Shown here in pieces: positions 41,487 through 48,904 of a DNA stretch of 48,904 nucleotides. Under the pieces are notes generated by a model. The model saw only the letters and a list, made by a program, of their open reading frames with translations. It did no database searches and was not told the DNA's origin. Origin of the DNA: JAGOEF01 sp964511665 (GTDB taxonomy: Bacteria > Bacteroidota > Bacteroidia > Bacteroidales > ML635J-15); assembly GCA_964511665.1 (NCBI GenBank), contig CAZEHA010000025.1, forward strand, positions 1-48,904. The letters run 5' to 3'. The stretch's first letter is position 1, and the number at the start of each line of letters is the position of its first letter. The position numbers and the translations under genes are program-made.

Positions 41487-44464
41487 GGCGCAATCAGGGT
41501 ATCGGTTATTATGGCATCATACATTGCCTGATGTAGTTTTGTTCGAGTGTTCAAAGATATAATTTTATTGTTTTCGGCCACCGGATAAGTGCGATTGCAG
41601 ATGAAAACATATACAAGCTTTGTTTCGGGGTCGACCCAGAAATAAGTGCCTGTAAAGCCGCTGTGCCCATAACTTGATGCTGACGCAGATTTACATGCAG
41701 GCCCTTTGCCACGGTCGCTCATCAGGGGTTTGTCGAAGCCCAGACCACGGCGGTTTTTCGAAGCTTCGTAATGGGCTGTGGTAAAATATTCAACGGTTTC
41801 TTCGGCAAAGTAGCGCCTCCCACCATATTCGCCGCGCTGCAACAGCATCTGCGAAAGTTTCCCGATGTCGTTGGCATTCGAGAACAAGCCTGCATGTCCG
41901 GCTACTCCGCCCAGCATGGCACTGGCCTGGTCGTGAACATAGCCGTGAACAATTTGCTTCCGGAACAGTGTGTCGTTTTCGCTAGGAGCTATGTTGTCGA
42001 GAGTGGCATTCCTCAGTGGGTTGAAATAGGTGAGATTAGCACCAATGTGATTATAAAAATTGTCACTTGCATATTCATCAAGTGTTTTCCCGGTGATACT
42101 GGCAATCATTTCACCAAAAATTATCATGCCTAAATCAGAATAGCGGTATTCTTTTTTTGCAAGCAGTTTCGAGTCGTATATTTCTTTAAAAATACTGTCG
42201 CGATAGTCGTGACGCATATACATGTTGCCGCATACTTCGATGCTGAATTCCTTGTCGGGTTTTTCGGCATAATATATCTTCCGCAACGAATCGGTTTTAA
42301 TGGTGGGAGCATAAAACGGAATCCAGGGAGTAAATCGCGCCTGATGTACCAGTGCGTCAATAATGCTTATACTGCTTTTGTCGGATGATTTTAAAGCAAT
42401 GTGGTAGTCGGACAGTTTGTCGGTGAGCGCAAACTTTTTTTGTTCCCACAGTTGCATCAGGCTGAGTGTGGTAGCCATTATTTTGGTTACCGATGCCATG
42501 TCGTAGATGTCGAAGTCGCCTGTTTGTCTTTTTTTATCGTAGGTGTGATACCCAAACGATTTCTGATAAAAAACAATTCCGTTGCGGGCAGCAAAAACCT
42601 GTGCTCCCGGATAGGCACCATTGTTTATGCCTTCGTTAACAATGGCATCGAACTCGGGTATTTTTTTCGAATCAATTCCGGCCTCTTCGGGAACACGTGT
42701 GTACTTCAGTCGTATTTTGGGAGTAGCTTCTCCCATGCCTTCCCTAAAGCTTTTTCCGGCACTCACCGGCAAGGCGGCATCTGATGCTATGCCTCCATAC
42801 ACGAGTTGTGCCGCAAAGTCGCGCGTTATGTCCCAATCGTTGTAGGCAGCCACCACCGCGGCAATATTGGGGCAGGTGTCGAATGCCTGAAGCGCATAGG
42901 CTGTGCCAAAAACTACCACAACAACTTCGGTTTGCTCCGACAGTTTACTGATGATATCGATGGTGTTTTTTGCAATTCCATAATTGTTTTTTTGATTCGA
43001 GCCCAGGTTGTGTAAGCTTACCAGCACCACGCTGTATGGTTTGAATCGCTGCAGCAATTTGTCGGTGGCCATTCCCGAAAGGTCGCGGTTATACACAAAG
43101 TGCTTCACATTGTCGTAGTAGCTCAGTCGGTTCTGAAAGCTTGTTTCGCCGGCTGTTCCAAAACTGAGCGATGCCACACTCATGCTGTCGGGGTACAGCA
43201 GGGGCAAGAGCGAGTTGCGGTTTGTTACCACAGTAAGCGACGATTCCACAAGCCTTTGTTGCATGAGCCGTGCCTCGGGTGCGTTGAGGTCGGCCACGAG
43301 GCCATCAAGTGCAATGGGTTCGTATTGGTGCAGGCCTGCCCAGTATTTGGCTTCGAGTATCCGGCGGCACTTCTCGTCGATTTCCTGCTGTGTAATTCTG
43401 CCATCGGCAATGGCTTTTTTAATATAGCGCACGGCTCGCGGCACATCGCCCGAAAACAGAAGTATATCGTTGCCGGCCAGCAGTGCCAGCAGGTCGGCTT
43501 CGCCGGGATCGTAAAATTTTGCAACGCCCTGCATATTGAGCGCATCGGTAAATATTAAGCCTTTAAATCCCATATCGCGTCGCAGCAAATCGGTAACCAC
43601 GGGTTTCGAAAGCGTGGTTGGCAGGTTGGGGGTGCTGTCGAAGGCAGGCATATAAAGGTGTGCAATCATAAGTGCGCCTATGCCTTTACAGATGCAATAC
43701 CTGAAAGGCTCCAGTTCGATGCTGTCGAGCCGCTGGCGGTTGTGGGTAATTATGGGCAGGTCTTTGTGCGAATCGGTATCGGTGTCGCCGTGCCCCGGAA
43801 AATGTTTACCTACGGCCAGCACATGATTGTCTTGCATGCCTTTTGAATACAGCCATCCCTGGCGGGCTACCCTTTCGGGGTTTTCGCCAAACGAGCGGGT
43901 GTTAATCACCGGGTTGTCGGGGTTGTTGTTTACGTCGATTACGGGTGCAAAATTTACATGCACGCCCATGCGCTTCAGCTGACGTGCAAACTCGGCTCCC
44001 ATTTCGTAAATCAGTTGTTCGTTGCGTGTAGCCCCAATCATCATCTGGCGCGGATAGCTTACCGTAGAATCGAGGCGCATCGACAGCGACCATTCGGCAT
44101 CCATGGCAATGAGCAGAGGCACTTTCGATAATTGCTGATAGCGGTTCAGCAGCAGGCTTTGCCTAACCGGACCTCCCTGCATAAAAATTAAGCCACCGAT
44201 ATTATAATCGCGAATCATGCTCTCGATGTGCTGCACATGGCCGGCATCTTTGTTGCTATAGGCTGCCAGCATAAACAACTGACCGATTTTTTCGTCGTCG
44301 CTCATGCTGTTCATCACCGAATCGACCCATTGCTTGCCGCATCCCAGAAATGGCGGGTCGTTGGGTAAATTGTTGGCGCCGGCAGGCGGGGTTTGATGCT
44401 GCATGCTATTCCAAAGCAGACATCCGGTAAGGGTAAGAATCGTTATCCACATAAATCGCCACAT
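41483..44464 (-). CDS. GH3 (NagZ-like) glycosidase fused to a class C beta-lactamase-fold serine hydrolase, lipoprotein
   Basis: 993 residues. The N-terminus has a lipobox (ILTLTGC, Cys15). Residues about 45-590 are GH3: KHFPGHGDTDTDSHKDLP carries the NagZ-type Asp231/His233 catalytic pair, and LIFTDALNMQGV carries the nucleophile Asp307. Residues about 615-985 have the penicillin-binding/beta-lactamase fold: Ser658-x-x-Lys661 (MASVTKIM), YSDLGM in place of YxN, and GHSGFTG in place of KTG. NagZ-type enzymes remove GlcNAc from muropeptides, and beta-lactamase-fold partners such as AmiE-type esterases act on lactyl ether or amide bonds. The fusion fits one-protein muropeptide salvage at the periplasmic membrane face. 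A perfect -7 box precedes it; a barrel gene overlaps its end. Confidence 0.93.
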   Translation of the reverse strand: MWRFMWITILTLTGCLLWNSMQHQTPPAGANNLPNDPPFLGCGKQWVDSVMNSMSDDEKIGQLFMLAAYSNKDAGHVQHIESMIRDYNIGGLIFMQGGPVRQSLLLNRYQQLSKVPLLIAMDAEWSLSMRLDSTVSYPRQMMIGATRNEQLIYEMGAEFARQLKRMGVHVNFAPVIDVNNNPDNPVINTRSFGENPERVARQGWLYSKGMQDNHVLAVGKHFPGHGDTDTDSHKDLPIITHNRQRLDSIELEPFRYCICKGIGALMIAHLYMPAFDSTPNLPTTLSKPVVTDLLRRDMGFKGLIFTDALNMQGVAKFYDPGEADLLALLAGNDILLFSGDVPRAVRYIKKAIADGRITQQEIDEKCRRILEAKYWAGLHQYEPIALDGLVADLNAPEARLMQQRLVESSLTVVTNRNSLLPLLYPDSMSVASLSFGTAGETSFQNRLSYYDNVKHFVYNRDLSGMATDKLLQRFKPYSVVLVSLHNLGSNQKNNYGIAKNTIDIISKLSEQTEVVVVVFGTAYALQAFDTCPNIAAVVAAYNDWDITRDFAAQLVYGGIASDAALPVSAGKSFREGMGEATPKIRLKYTRVPEEAGIDSKKIPEFDAIVNEGINNGAYPGAQVFAARNGIVFYQKSFGYHTYDKKRQTGDFDIYDMASVTKIMATTLSLMQLWEQKKFALTDKLSDYHIALKSSDKSSISIIDALVHQARFTPWIPFYAPTIKTDSLRKIYYAEKPDKEFSIEVCGNMYMRHDYRDSIFKEIYDSKLLAKKEYRYSDLGMIIFGEMIASITGKTLDEYASDNFYNHIGANLTYFNPLRNATLDNIAPSENDTLFRKQIVHGYVHDQASAMLGGVAGHAGLFSNANDIGKLSQMLLQRGEYGGRRYFAEETVEYFTTAHYEASKNRRGLGFDKPLMSDRGKGPACKSASASSYGHSGFTGTYFWVDPETKLVYVFICNRTYPVAENNKIISLNTRTKLHQAMYDAIITDTLIAP

Positions 44465-44483
44465 AGTTTTATTACCTGATATG

Positions 44484-44491
44484 CAAATGTA
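44484..44491 (-). promoter_or_regulatory. -7 box of the GH3/serine hydrolase gene
   Basis: TACATTTG on the minus strand is a perfect TAnnTTTG, 19 bp before the start codon at 44464. The -33 element is not evident. Confidence 0.55.
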
Positions 44492-44578
44492 ATGTTTTGA
44501 TACCGCTTTTATTGTTCGGCAGTATCAGATTATTAACAAAATTGCGTTAGTATGACCTCTATTTTGTATGTTTGCGGC

Positions 44579-45457
44579 ATGAAATGGCTTGTGTATGCTT
44601 TGTTCCGCTTGCTGGTGTTGTGTTTTCGCATAACGCCGTTTGTTCTGCTGTATCTGCTGTCAGATTTGTTGTATGTCATCATTTTTCATGTTGTCGGCTA
44701 TCGTAAAAAGGTGGTTTTCGATAATCTCACCCGCTGTTTTCCCGAAAAATCGAAAGCCGAAATTCAGTTGATCGGGCGAAAGTTTTACAGGCATTTGTGC
44801 GATATCAGTATCGAAACCATAAAAGGTTTTTCGATGAGCGAGAAGCAGTTGCAGCAACGCTATGTGGTAGAAAACGCCGAAATTGCCGATGTGTATTTCG
44901 AGCGAGAACAACATATAATATGCTTGGCCAGCCACTACAACAATTGGGAATACGGTATTCTGGCCTTGAGCAAAGCGCTTAGGCACCAACCGGTTTCGCT
45001 CTACTTGAAACTTACCAACCGGTTTATGGAAAAGTATGGTACTGCAAGTCGCTCCCGTTTTGGAATGAATATGGTTGCTGTGCAGCAAAGCCGCGAATAT
45101 TTCGGGCAGCAACACACCAAACCCTTGGCTGTAATTTTAGCTGCCGACCAAAGTCCTTCCGACACGAAAAATATGATCTGGACTATGTTTTTGGGGCGCG
45201 ATACGGCCTGCCTGCACGGTCCCGAGGCATACGCAAAAAAAATGAATGCTGCCTTGGTGTATTTCTACGTGTCGAAGCCCAGGCGCGGCTATTACCGGCT
45301 TCGGCTCGAAGTGTTGCACGAAAATCCGAACCACACCGAATACGGCGAAATTACCCGCAGGTATATGAACCGGCTCGAACACGATATTGTGCAACAGCCC
45401 GAATACTGGCTGTGGAGCCATCGCCGGTGGAAGCACACCCGAATGATAGAACAGTAA
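44579..45457 (+). CDS. LpxL/HtrB-type lipid A acyltransferase
   Basis: 292 residues from ATG 44579. An in-frame ATG at 44552 adds 9 residues, but the usual N-terminus in this family begins near MKWLVYALFRLL. One membrane helix is followed by GYRKKVVFDNLTRCFPEKS. The acyltransferase motif HYNNWE (HX4E) lies in CLASHYNNWEYGI, followed by a substrate segment (ILAADQSPSDTKN, MFLGRDTACLHGPEAYAKK) and WLWSHRRWKH at the end. LpxL-type enzymes add the secondary acyl chains to lipid A on the inner face of the membrane. Together with lpxB it gives the window two lipid A steps 26 kb apart. The MBL gene starts 12 bp downstream. Confidence 0.92.
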   Translation: MKWLVYALFRLLVLCFRITPFVLLYLLSDLLYVIIFHVVGYRKKVVFDNLTRCFPEKSKAEIQLIGRKFYRHLCDISIETIKGFSMSEKQLQQRYVVENAEIADVYFEREQHIICLASHYNNWEYGILALSKALRHQPVSLYLKLTNRFMEKYGTASRSRFGMNMVAVQQSREYFGQQHTKPLAVILAADQSPSDTKNMIWTMFLGRDTACLHGPEAYAKKMNAALVYFYVSKPRRGYYRLRLEVLHENPNHTEYGEITRRYMNRLEHDIVQQPEYWLWSHRRWKHTRMIEQ

Positions 45458-45469
45458 AAAATCAACACT

Positions 45470-46105
45470 ATGAATATCGATGTTCTCGTTGTAAACCCGT
45501 TTCAGGTGAATGCTTACATTATTAGCGATGCTGCCCGCAATGCTGTGCTAATTGATATGGCCGGTTACGATACTACTGAACTGCATCAAATTGCTGCTTT
45601 TATCGAAGATAAGCAGCTGAACCCCATTGCATTAATCAGTACGCACGGCCATTTGGACCATGTGTGTGGTAATATTTTTTTTAAGGAGCATTACCATGTA
45701 CCGCTATATATGCATGCCGACGACAGATTTCTGATTGATACGGCAACTGCCCATGCATCGGCATTTGGACTAAGCGTTGAAAAGCCTCCCTATGCCGACA
45801 TCCTGCTCGACGACATGGAAATAGTGAAGTTTAACGAAGACCTGCAGTTTACTGTGCTGCATGTTCCGGGTCATTCGCCGGGTAGCATAGCCCTGTATTC
45901 GGAGTCCGATGCCTTTGTAATTACCGGCGATGCCTTGTTTGCCGGCAGCATTGGCCGCACCGATTTGCCGAGAGGCAACTACGATATGCTTATTTCGAGT
46001 ATTCGGAACAAATTGATGACCCTGCCCGATAACACCCGTGTATTGCCCGGGCACATGCACCCAAGCAGCATAGGCGACGAAAAACAGACTAATCCGTATT
46101 TGTAG
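45470..46105 (+). CDS. Metallo-beta-lactamase-fold hydrolase (glyoxalase II-like)
   Basis: 211 residues, soluble, no signal peptide. The MBL zinc motif THGHLDH is present, with further ligands in HVPGHSPGS, VITGDALFAGSIGRTD and LPGHMHP, all in the order seen in glyoxalase II-like hydrolases (YcbL-type). Substrates in this family range from S-lactoylglutathione to other thioesters, and bacteria of this phylum usually lack glutathione, so the native substrate is open. It follows the acyltransferase by 12 bp, and only 12 bp separate its stop from the convergent outer-membrane protein gene. Confidence 0.92.
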   Translation: MNIDVLVVNPFQVNAYIISDAARNAVLIDMAGYDTTELHQIAAFIEDKQLNPIALISTHGHLDHVCGNIFFKEHYHVPLYMHADDRFLIDTATAHASAFGLSVEKPPYADILLDDMEIVKFNEDLQFTVLHVPGHSPGSIALYSESDAFVITGDALFAGSIGRTDLPRGNYDMLISSIRNKLMTLPDNTRVLPGHMHPSSIGDEKQTNPYL

Positions 46106-46117
46106 GGGAGGGGGCTC

Positions 46118-47500
46118 CTACCAATCGTACTCATCCCAGTTGTCGAAACCATCGGAATTGCCCGTGTTGTTATTATTGCTGCTGTTGTTGGTATTGTTGT
46201 TTGAATTGTTATCGGCAGGGGGAACATAGGGTTCGGGTTTGGGAGGGGTAAACGAATTGAAACGGAACGAAAACGAAATGCAGGGGTTAAACAAAAAGGT
46301 TTTGTCGTGCAGTTGTTCTCTGTCGAGATATGCCGGAACAATTTCGCCGGGCGAGTATTTGTTCTTTAGTTTGAATCCCTGATAGGCGGTTACACCCACA
46401 TGAACATTTACCAATTGCTTGAACGAGAAGTTGAACCCCATGAACACGGCCGGCAACTCCGATTTTATACTGAGCCCAAGGCTCGGGTTAAATGCCGAAA
46501 AGCCGTAAACCGATTTATGGTTGTTGCGCATATAGCTGACGTACACACTGGGCAAAAACACCAGATCGGTCCATCGGTCGTTGTTTTCCTTTACCAGACT
46601 AAAGCCGCCATCGGGGTGGAGTGTGCAGTTGAATATTTCTGATTGCACCAGCACAGGCGAGGCAAACGACACACCGTAGGTCATGCTGAAAAAACCGGGT
46701 TGCTGTGGGGTTACTGTTATTTTCCAGGTTTTTAGGTTGGGCTTTTTTACGATTTTATATACGCGGCTTTTTCCCGATGCGGGTAAGGAAGCATCGCCTT
46801 CAACGTCGTCGAAATAGGCATTGTCGATATACAGGGTGTCGTAGGTAAACGGATTTTTCTCGTCGGGGCGGGTAATAATAATTTCGTATTTTTTGTTACC
46901 GGCTATTTCGAGCGATTGGTCGTTGAATGTTTTTACGGTTTGCGCCACCATATCGTCGTAGTAATTAAGCAACAAGTCGACGTCGTCGTATAACGACTTG
47001 GTTTTAACCGATTTGTGTAGCTTTTTCTTGCTGATTTTATCGGCTTTTCCAATGTTAATTATTTTTACCATGTTCTGAATTTCCTTTTCGGTTTTGGCAC
47101 TCAATAATTGATATTCTAAATCGACCTGTTCGTTACGTATGTCAGTCATGAAGTTGACAATAGCAAGGTCGGCAGCTTCGTGTAAACCTCGGTCGGACCG
47201 CATAACGCCTCCCACATACGACGAAAGCACTTCCATGATTTCGCTTCCCGGAATGCCGTTTTCGGCAATGGTGTAGTCTTCGCTTTTATATGTAATTTTA
47301 TAGTTGGCAGCAGGCATGGCATTAACAAGCTTTACCTGTATCTTTTCGCCGGGTTTCAGGTTGATGTTGGTTGATGAAACCGAACTGAGATCGACAACGA
47401 GATAGCCGTTCTTGTCGGTAAAGCAACTGCTGTTTTCGACATTTTGAGCAAAGAAGGTAGAAAAGGAAAAGAAACTGATGAGTAAAAATACGTATTTCAT
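46118..47500 (-). CDS. Outer-membrane protein with Asn-rich C-terminal tail
   Basis: 460 residues from ATG 47500; the longer frame to 47572 covers the promoter. The signal peptide runs to about 19 (TFFAQ). The N-terminal half mixes a beta domain (GYLVVDLSSVSSTNINLKPGEK) with a long helical region (about 95-195). The second half has barrel-like strands (FSMTYGVSFASPVLVQ, YGFSAFNPSLGLSI, FMGFNFSFKQLVNVHVGVTAY, FNPCISFSFRF). After what looks like the last strand comes a low-complexity tail (PPKPEPYVPPADNN, then about 25 residues mostly Asn/Ser/Thr, then DGFDNWDEYDW). Such a tail after the barrel is unusual. No family recognised. Confidence 0.82.
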   Translation of the reverse strand: MKYVFLLISFFSFSTFFAQNVENSSCFTDKNGYLVVDLSSVSSTNINLKPGEKIQVKLVNAMPAANYKITYKSEDYTIAENGIPGSEIMEVLSSYVGGVMRSDRGLHEAADLAIVNFMTDIRNEQVDLEYQLLSAKTEKEIQNMVKIINIGKADKISKKKLHKSVKTKSLYDDVDLLLNYYDDMVAQTVKTFNDQSLEIAGNKKYEIIITRPDEKNPFTYDTLYIDNAYFDDVEGDASLPASGKSRVYKIVKKPNLKTWKITVTPQQPGFFSMTYGVSFASPVLVQSEIFNCTLHPDGGFSLVKENNDRWTDLVFLPSVYVSYMRNNHKSVYGFSAFNPSLGLSIKSELPAVFMGFNFSFKQLVNVHVGVTAYQGFKLKNKYSPGEIVPAYLDREQLHDKTFLFNPCISFSFRFNSFTPPKPEPYVPPADNNSNNNTNNSSNNNNTGNSDGFDNWDEYDW

Positions 47501-47535
47501 AGTTGTTGGTTTAGTATAAAAATCGGTTAACGGAG

Positions 47536-47566
47536 TAAAATTAGCGATAAGAATTGTAAATTCAAA
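47536..47566 (-). promoter_or_regulatory. Promoter of the Asn-tailed outer-membrane protein gene
   Basis: On the minus strand TTTG (47563-47566) and TAATTTTA (47536-47543, 7 of 8) are 19 bp apart. The ATG at 47500 lies 35 bp downstream of the -7 box, and the box falls inside the longer frame. Confidence 0.65.
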
Positions 47567-47602
47567 CACCAACGTAAAATTTTCTGTAAATTTTATTAAA
47601 CA

Positions 47603-47685
47603 CCCCTGTCATGCTGAGTAGTGTAGCGCAGCGGAACGCTTGATTTATACTGAGGCTCTCGAAGTATCGAAGCATAGGCAGGGGG
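47603..47685. mobile_element. 83-bp MITE/REP-like element, copy A
   Basis: The ends are imperfect inverted repeats: CCCCTGTCATGC at the left, and GCATAGGCAGGGG at the right, which reads CCCCTGCCTATGC in reverse complement. The same 83 bp recur at 48382-48464 with three substitutions (80 of 83 identical). It has no coding capacity. Confidence 0.65.
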
Positions 47686-47705
47686 ATGGAAAACGTCTTC
47701 GGCAG

Positions 47706-47906
47706 TCACCCTTCGATTACCGCTTCGCTACTCAGGGTGACAAACTCGATTACCACTTCGCTTTGCTTCGCTACTCAGGGTGACAACTTCGATTACCGCT
47801 TCGCTACTCAGGGTGACAAACTCGATTACCACTTCGCTTTGCTCCGTTACTCAGGGTGACAAATTCGATTACCGCTTCGCTTTGCTCCGTTACTCAGGGT
47901 GACAAC
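47706..47906. repeat. Array of five 33/43-bp units ending in ACTCAGGGTGAC
   Basis: The core ACTCAGGGTGACAA begins at 47730, 47773, 47806, 47849 and 47892, so spacing is 43, 33, 43 and 43 bp. The difference is a 10-bp insert of the TTTGCTTCGC type. Each unit carries TCGATTACC(A/G)CTTCGCT. The first unit is closed by an inverted arm, GTCACCCT paired with AGGGTGAC. There are no unique spacers, so it is not CRISPR. Confidence 0.9.
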
Positions 47907-47940
47907 ACCCCTGTCACCTTGAGTAGTATATCGGTAAAGT

Positions 47941-48261
47941 TCACAAAAGCCTATTCTTATTGTTTCTTTTCTTTATGTTTTTTTCATTTGAAATAGCAAC
48001 AATCGTATCCCAATCGTTGTCTATCAATGCCAATTTCTTCTTTCGGTTCCAACCTTTAATTTGCTTTTCGTACGAAATAGCGAGAGCAATATTATTACAC
48101 TCAATAAACCAAACTAATCGTAATGGTCTACGCGAATAGGTATAAGAATTTGTATGTACGCCATTATTGTGCTCTTCCATTCTTCGTTCAAGGTTATTGG
48201 TAACACCGGTATAGAATGACCCGTCGGCACATTGTAATAGATAAGTGTAATAAGTATTCAT
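47941..48261 (-). CDS. Solitary GIY-YIG nuclease-domain protein
   Basis: 106 residues. The GIY-YIG core is YYTYLLQCADGSFYTGVTNNLERRMEEHN (tYvYlL.c.dgs.YtG form, with the conserved Arg), and the later Glu is in AISYEKQIKGWNRKKKLALI. It belongs to the small YhbQ/UPF0213-like group. Some relatives act as structure-specific endonucleases; no cellular role is established for most. It lies alone between two blocks of the same repeats (47603-47906 and 48320-48540), and its stop is directly next to the first block. A 7-of-8 -7 box on the minus strand is at 48278-48285. Confidence 0.92.
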   Translation of the reverse strand: MNTYYTYLLQCADGSFYTGVTNNLERRMEEHNNGVHTNSYTYSRRPLRLVWFIECNNIALAISYEKQIKGWNRKKKLALIDNDWDTIVAISNEKNIKKRNNKNRLL

Positions 48262-48381
48262 ATGGCAATAAAAATGTAAATGTATGATTTTTTGTTTTAT
48301 TAGTGAGGGTGCGGAGGAAAGTCTTCGGCAGTCACCCTTCGATTACCACTTCGCTTTGCTCCGTTACTCAGGGTGACAACG

Positions 48382-48464
48382 CCCCTGTCATGCTGAGTAG
48401 TGTAGCGCAGCGGAACGATGAATTTATACTGAGGCTCTCGAAGTATCGAAGCATAGGCAGGGGG
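48382..48464. mobile_element. 83-bp MITE/REP-like element, copy B
   Basis: Same element and orientation as 47603-47685, 779 bp away, with three differences clustered after CGGAACG. It is followed, like copy A, by GTCTTCGG and CACCCTTCGATTACC. Confidence 0.65.
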
Positions 48465-48525
48465 TGTGGAGAAGAATTGCGTCTTCGGAATCACCCTTCG
48501 ATTACCACTCCGCTGCGCTTCGTTA

Positions 48526-48636
48526 CTCAGGGTGACAAATTCGATTACCGCTTCGCTACTACCAAGGATGTATTATTAAATTTGGGAATTCAGAATACAG
48601 GAGACAGAATGCAGAAGATGCTTTTCGTTGGGCGAT
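48526..48636. repeat. 111-bp exact direct repeat, copy 1
   Basis: Starts CTCAGGGTGACAAATTCGAT and ends TTTTCGTTGGGCGAT. Copy 2 begins 268 bp later. Confidence 0.93.
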
Positions 48637-48793
48637 AGAAAACTGCTGCTCCGAGAAAATAGTAAAATTCAACCCGGAGGAAAATATTGTTTGATTGAAA
48701 GCCAACCCTTCTGTATTCTGTATTCTTACTTCTGTATTCCGATTCCAGACACCTCGTCATTTCATATTGCTTTTATTGCCCCAATAATTAGCC

Positions 48794-48904
48794 CTCAGGG
48801 TGACAAATTCGATTACCGCTTCGCTACTACCAAGGATGTATTATTAAATTTGGGAATTCAGAATACAGGAGACAGAATGCAGAAGATGCTTTTCGTTGGG
48901 CGAT
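48794..48904. repeat. 111-bp exact direct repeat, copy 2 (cut by window edge)
   Basis: Identical to 48526-48636 as far as the window goes, so the true repeat may be longer, up to a 268-bp tandem duplication. Confidence 0.93.

Larger units (their letters stand above)
47567..47940. other. Repeat-filled intergenic region
   Basis: No gene. It holds one copy of an 83-bp terminal-inverted-repeat element and an array of 33/43-bp units, ending with the motif CACCCCTGTCACCTTGAGTAG, which resembles the start of the 83-bp element. Confidence 0.75.
48262..48904. other. Repeat-filled right end of the window
   Basis: No credible gene: a 111-codon plus-strand frame at 48303-48638 just translates the repeats. 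It contains single CTTCGATTACC...ACTCAGGGTGAC units near 48337-48379 and 48498-48537, copy B of the 83-bp element, and a 111-bp exact direct repeat that runs to the window edge. It also holds mixed words such as TTCTGTATTCTGTATTC near 48710. Confidence 0.75.

Noticed and set aside
44552..44578. Upstream ATG for the LpxL-like gene
   Set aside because: It cannot be excluded, but the family N-terminus matches the ATG at 44579 better and a TATGTTTG box lies at 44567-44574.
47706..47906. Possible CRISPR array
   Set aside because: The units are contiguous, spacing alternates between 33 and 43 bp by an internal insert, there are no unique spacers, and no cas genes are in the window.
48303..48638. 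111-codon plus-strand open frame at the right end
   Set aside because: It is made wholly of the 83-bp element and the array-type repeats; the repeated protein words mirror the DNA repeats.

Overview
The window looks like chromosomal DNA from a member of Bacteroidota, most likely an environmental Bacteroidales-type lineage. Several independent signs agree. Four very different secreted proteins end in the same kind of C-terminal type IX secretion (T9SS) sorting domain, with an 'xPNPxxxxxxI' start and a 'GxYxxxV' finish. A PorP/SprF-family protein is present, as are PKD and SprB-type repeats and a TonB/OMP_b-brl barrel with a CarboxypepD_reg domain. Many gene starts have the Bacteroidota promoter TTTG-N19-21-TAnnTTTG a short way upstream and no strong Shine-Dalgarno sequence.

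Layout. 226-6831 (-) is a 2201-residue gingipain-like (C25) surface protease with PKD, GEVED, SprB and five near-identical 80-residue repeats. 6985-8810 (-) is an overlapping pair: a lipoprotein and an ankyrin/beta-barrel fusion. 8889-9450 holds tRNA-Arg(CCG) and a 96-bp duplication of its 3' end plus terminator. 9451-15407 (+) holds two T9SS cargo proteins, one a GH5-like/beta-helix mosaic. 15408-15946 is a gene-free repeat island. 15947-19310 (+) is a packed operon of surE, a small membrane protein, lpxB and a SpoIID/LytB-domain gene. 19328-20608 (-) is an AlgJ/DHHW-like SGNH protein. 20691-25278 (+) is PorP/SprF, TPR-PD40-OmpA, a His-rich 10TM metal exporter-like gene and ndk. 25390-28828 (+) is a T9SS cargo gene and truA. 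28874-31545 (-) is a three-gene unit: a PrsW-like protein lacking the catalytic glutamates, a PsbP-like membrane-anchored protein and a trypsin-like protease. 31904-33619 (+) is a zinc-ribbon membrane protein and a DnaQ/GIY-YIG fusion. 33734-36136 (+) is an outer-membrane receptor. 36285-37991 (-) is a C69 dipeptidase. 38151-39566 (+) is a TlpA-like lipoprotein. 39574-40788 (-) is a SlyD-like FKBP and an unknown protein. 40920-44464 (-) is an outer-membrane barrel and a GH3/beta-lactamase-fold lipoprotein. 44579-46105 (+) is an LpxL-like acyltransferase and an MBL hydrolase. 46118-47500 (-) is an outer-membrane protein with an Asn-rich tail. 47573-48904 is a repeat-rich end with one solitary GIY-YIG gene.

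The common theme is the cell envelope: lipid A synthesis (LpxB, LpxL), peptidoglycan turnover (GH3/serine hydrolase, SpoIID-like), outer-membrane barrels and T9SS export. Housekeeping genes (ndk, truA, surE, tRNA) are interspersed. There is no phage module, integrase, transposase or CRISPR array. The least explained item is the 28874-31545 proteolysis-like operon under its own consensus promoter. The mobile-like items are the tRNA 3'-end duplication and an 83-bp terminal-inverted-repeat element present on both sides of the GIY-YIG gene. All calls come from reading the sequence; no database search was run.
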